Positions 63,593 through 64,000 of a DNA stretch of 64,000 nucleotides are shown here, piece by piece. The position numbers were made by a program, and so were the translations under genes. Every line of letters starts with the position of its first letter. The first letter of the stretch is position 1. The notes below the pieces were generated by a model, which was not told where the DNA came from, searched no databases, and saw only the letters and a list, made by a program, of their open reading frames with translations. Source of the DNA: Paenibacillus sp. Soil750 (GTDB lineage Bacteria; Bacillota; Bacilli; Paenibacillales; NBRC-103111); contig NZ_LMSD01000040.1 in assembly GCF_001428045.1 (NCBI RefSeq), positions 248,096 through 312,095 on the forward strand, in the 5' to 3' direction.

Positions 63593-63780
63593 GTTAACTG
63601 TAAAAAGTACATCTAATTTCGCCACTTTCCTCACTTTCGATAACTTAACTGTATTTCCTGTAGTTAATTTGGCCGTATTATGCCGTATAACCCAAAATCG
63701 GGGATTTTAACTGGAGGTTTTCCACCTAATCGTCCATCAGGGGCAAAATCCACGAAAATAGATGGAGTTTTTCCAGTTAA
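63593..63780. repeat. Intergenic quadruplet repeat, type A (second copy)
   Basis: Two direct copies with TTAACTGTA (AACTG at 63596 and 63647, 51 nt apart) are followed by two inverted copies ending CCACCTAA and CCAGTTAA (CCA at 63722 and 63773, also 51 nt apart). It matches the element at 7.3 kb in words and layout. Confidence 0.8.
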
Positions 63781-63834
63781 TCCGACAAGCGCTCCTGTGA
63801 CGGGGGGAGTGGTAGTGTGCCACTGCACACACAC

Positions 63835-63870
63835 AAAAGGCGCTTCCTCATCAACCGAGGAAGCGCCTCT
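63835..63870 (-). terminator. Terminator of the ABC exporter gene
   Basis: On the minus strand GGCGCTTCCTC pairs with GAGGAAGCGCC around a short loop, followed by TTTT. It lies just past the stop at 63873. Confidence 0.85.
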
Positions 63871-63872
63871 CT

Positions 63873-64000
63873 CTATCCTACAACTGCCGAAGAACCCTTC
63901 TGCAGTTGATACATTTTCGCGTAGCGCCCGCCTAGCGCCATGAGCGTATCGTGATTGCCCCGCTCGGCGATCTCGCCGCGGTGCAGTACAAGAATTTGAT
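63873..64000 (-). CDS. ABC exporter (MsbA/MdlB-like) C-terminal end, cut by window edge
   Basis: The last 42 codons before the stop read [20 protein letters not shown] and [15 protein letters not shown], which is the typical end of the nucleotide-binding domain of a fused membrane-ATPase exporter (the switch region after the H-loop). The frame is open to the right edge, so most of the gene lies outside. Family membership is clear from these motifs; the substrate is unknown. Confidence 0.88.
   Translation of the reverse strand, partial: QILVLHRGEIAERGNHDTLMALGGRYAKMYQLQKGSSAVVG

Larger units (their letters stand above)
63121..63872. other. Gene-free stretch of about 750 nt
   Basis: It holds the arsR promoter, a G/T-rich region with tandem 19-nt repeats, a type A quadruplet repeat and a terminator. 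I see no credible gene; the open frame at 63680-63943 lies over the repeat and the terminator. Confidence 0.7.

Noticed and set aside
63680-63943. An 87-codon open frame on the plus strand
   Set aside because: It runs over a type A repeat, a terminator and the 3' end of the ABC exporter gene; the product is low in complexity.

Overview
The window looks like chromosomal DNA of a Paenibacillus-type, endospore-forming, carbohydrate-degrading Firmicute. The signs are a GerA-type spore germination operon, three sets of LplB/YtcP/MalFG-type sugar ABC transporters beside YesM/YesN-type sensor kinase and AraC-type response regulator pairs, strong Shine-Dalgarno sites with frequent GTG/TTG starts, a YdjO-type cold protein and two CspA-type proteins. 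I see no rRNA, tRNA, phage, insertion sequence or CRISPR array. The first gene (ABC permease) and the last (ABC exporter) are cut by the window edges.

Layout. 1-4.8 kb (+): oligosaccharide ABC importer (two permeases, lipoprotein) and a YqhD-type iron alcohol dehydrogenase. 4.9-9.7 kb (-): RecB/Cas4-like nuclease fused to an XPD/DinG helicase, an M23 peptidase, ydjO and a cold-shock gene. 10.0-15.9 kb (+): two tandem membrane-anchored multicopper oxidases, then a C74-type purine riboswitch in front of an amidohydrolase/guanine-deaminase-like gene. 16.2-24.6 kb (-): sulfatase, sugar ABC importer and its YesMN pair. 24.6-29.1 kb (-): an SLC13 transporter that appears frameshifted from a cNMP-binding/TPR sensor module, a second csp, XRE plus MazG-like genes, and an NlpC/P60 protein. 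29.2-48.1 kb (-): a polysaccharide-utilisation-like region with two ABC importers, two YesMN pairs, two heparinase II/III-type proteins and a KduD-like SDR. 48.2-52.4 kb (-): gerD(subunit)-A-B-C germination operon. 52.5-57.5 kb (-): MMPL exporter, TetR and fatty-acid desaturase. 57.7-60.5 kb (-): an mhq-like module (flavin reductase, hydrolase, ring-cleaving dioxygenase, MarR). 60.6-64 kb: MFS exporter, ArsR-SRPBCC-cupin operon, and the end of an ABC exporter gene.

How it works together. The sulfatase, lyase-like enzymes, SDR and three importers suggest use of an acidic, perhaps sulfated, polysaccharide, with each importer next to its own membrane sensor and AraC-type activator. The most unusual signals are (i) a family of intergenic elements at 7.3, 16.0, 41.2 and 63.6 kb, each with two direct and two inverted copies of a roughly 25-nt word at a fixed 50/51-nt spacing, (ii) a purine aptamer with the guanine-type C74 whose terminator overlaps the aptamer itself, predicting a guanine-ON switch, (iii) the likely one-base frameshift splitting the cNMP-TPR-SLC13 gene, and (iv) a nearly leaderless arsR with its dyad inside the promoter spacer.
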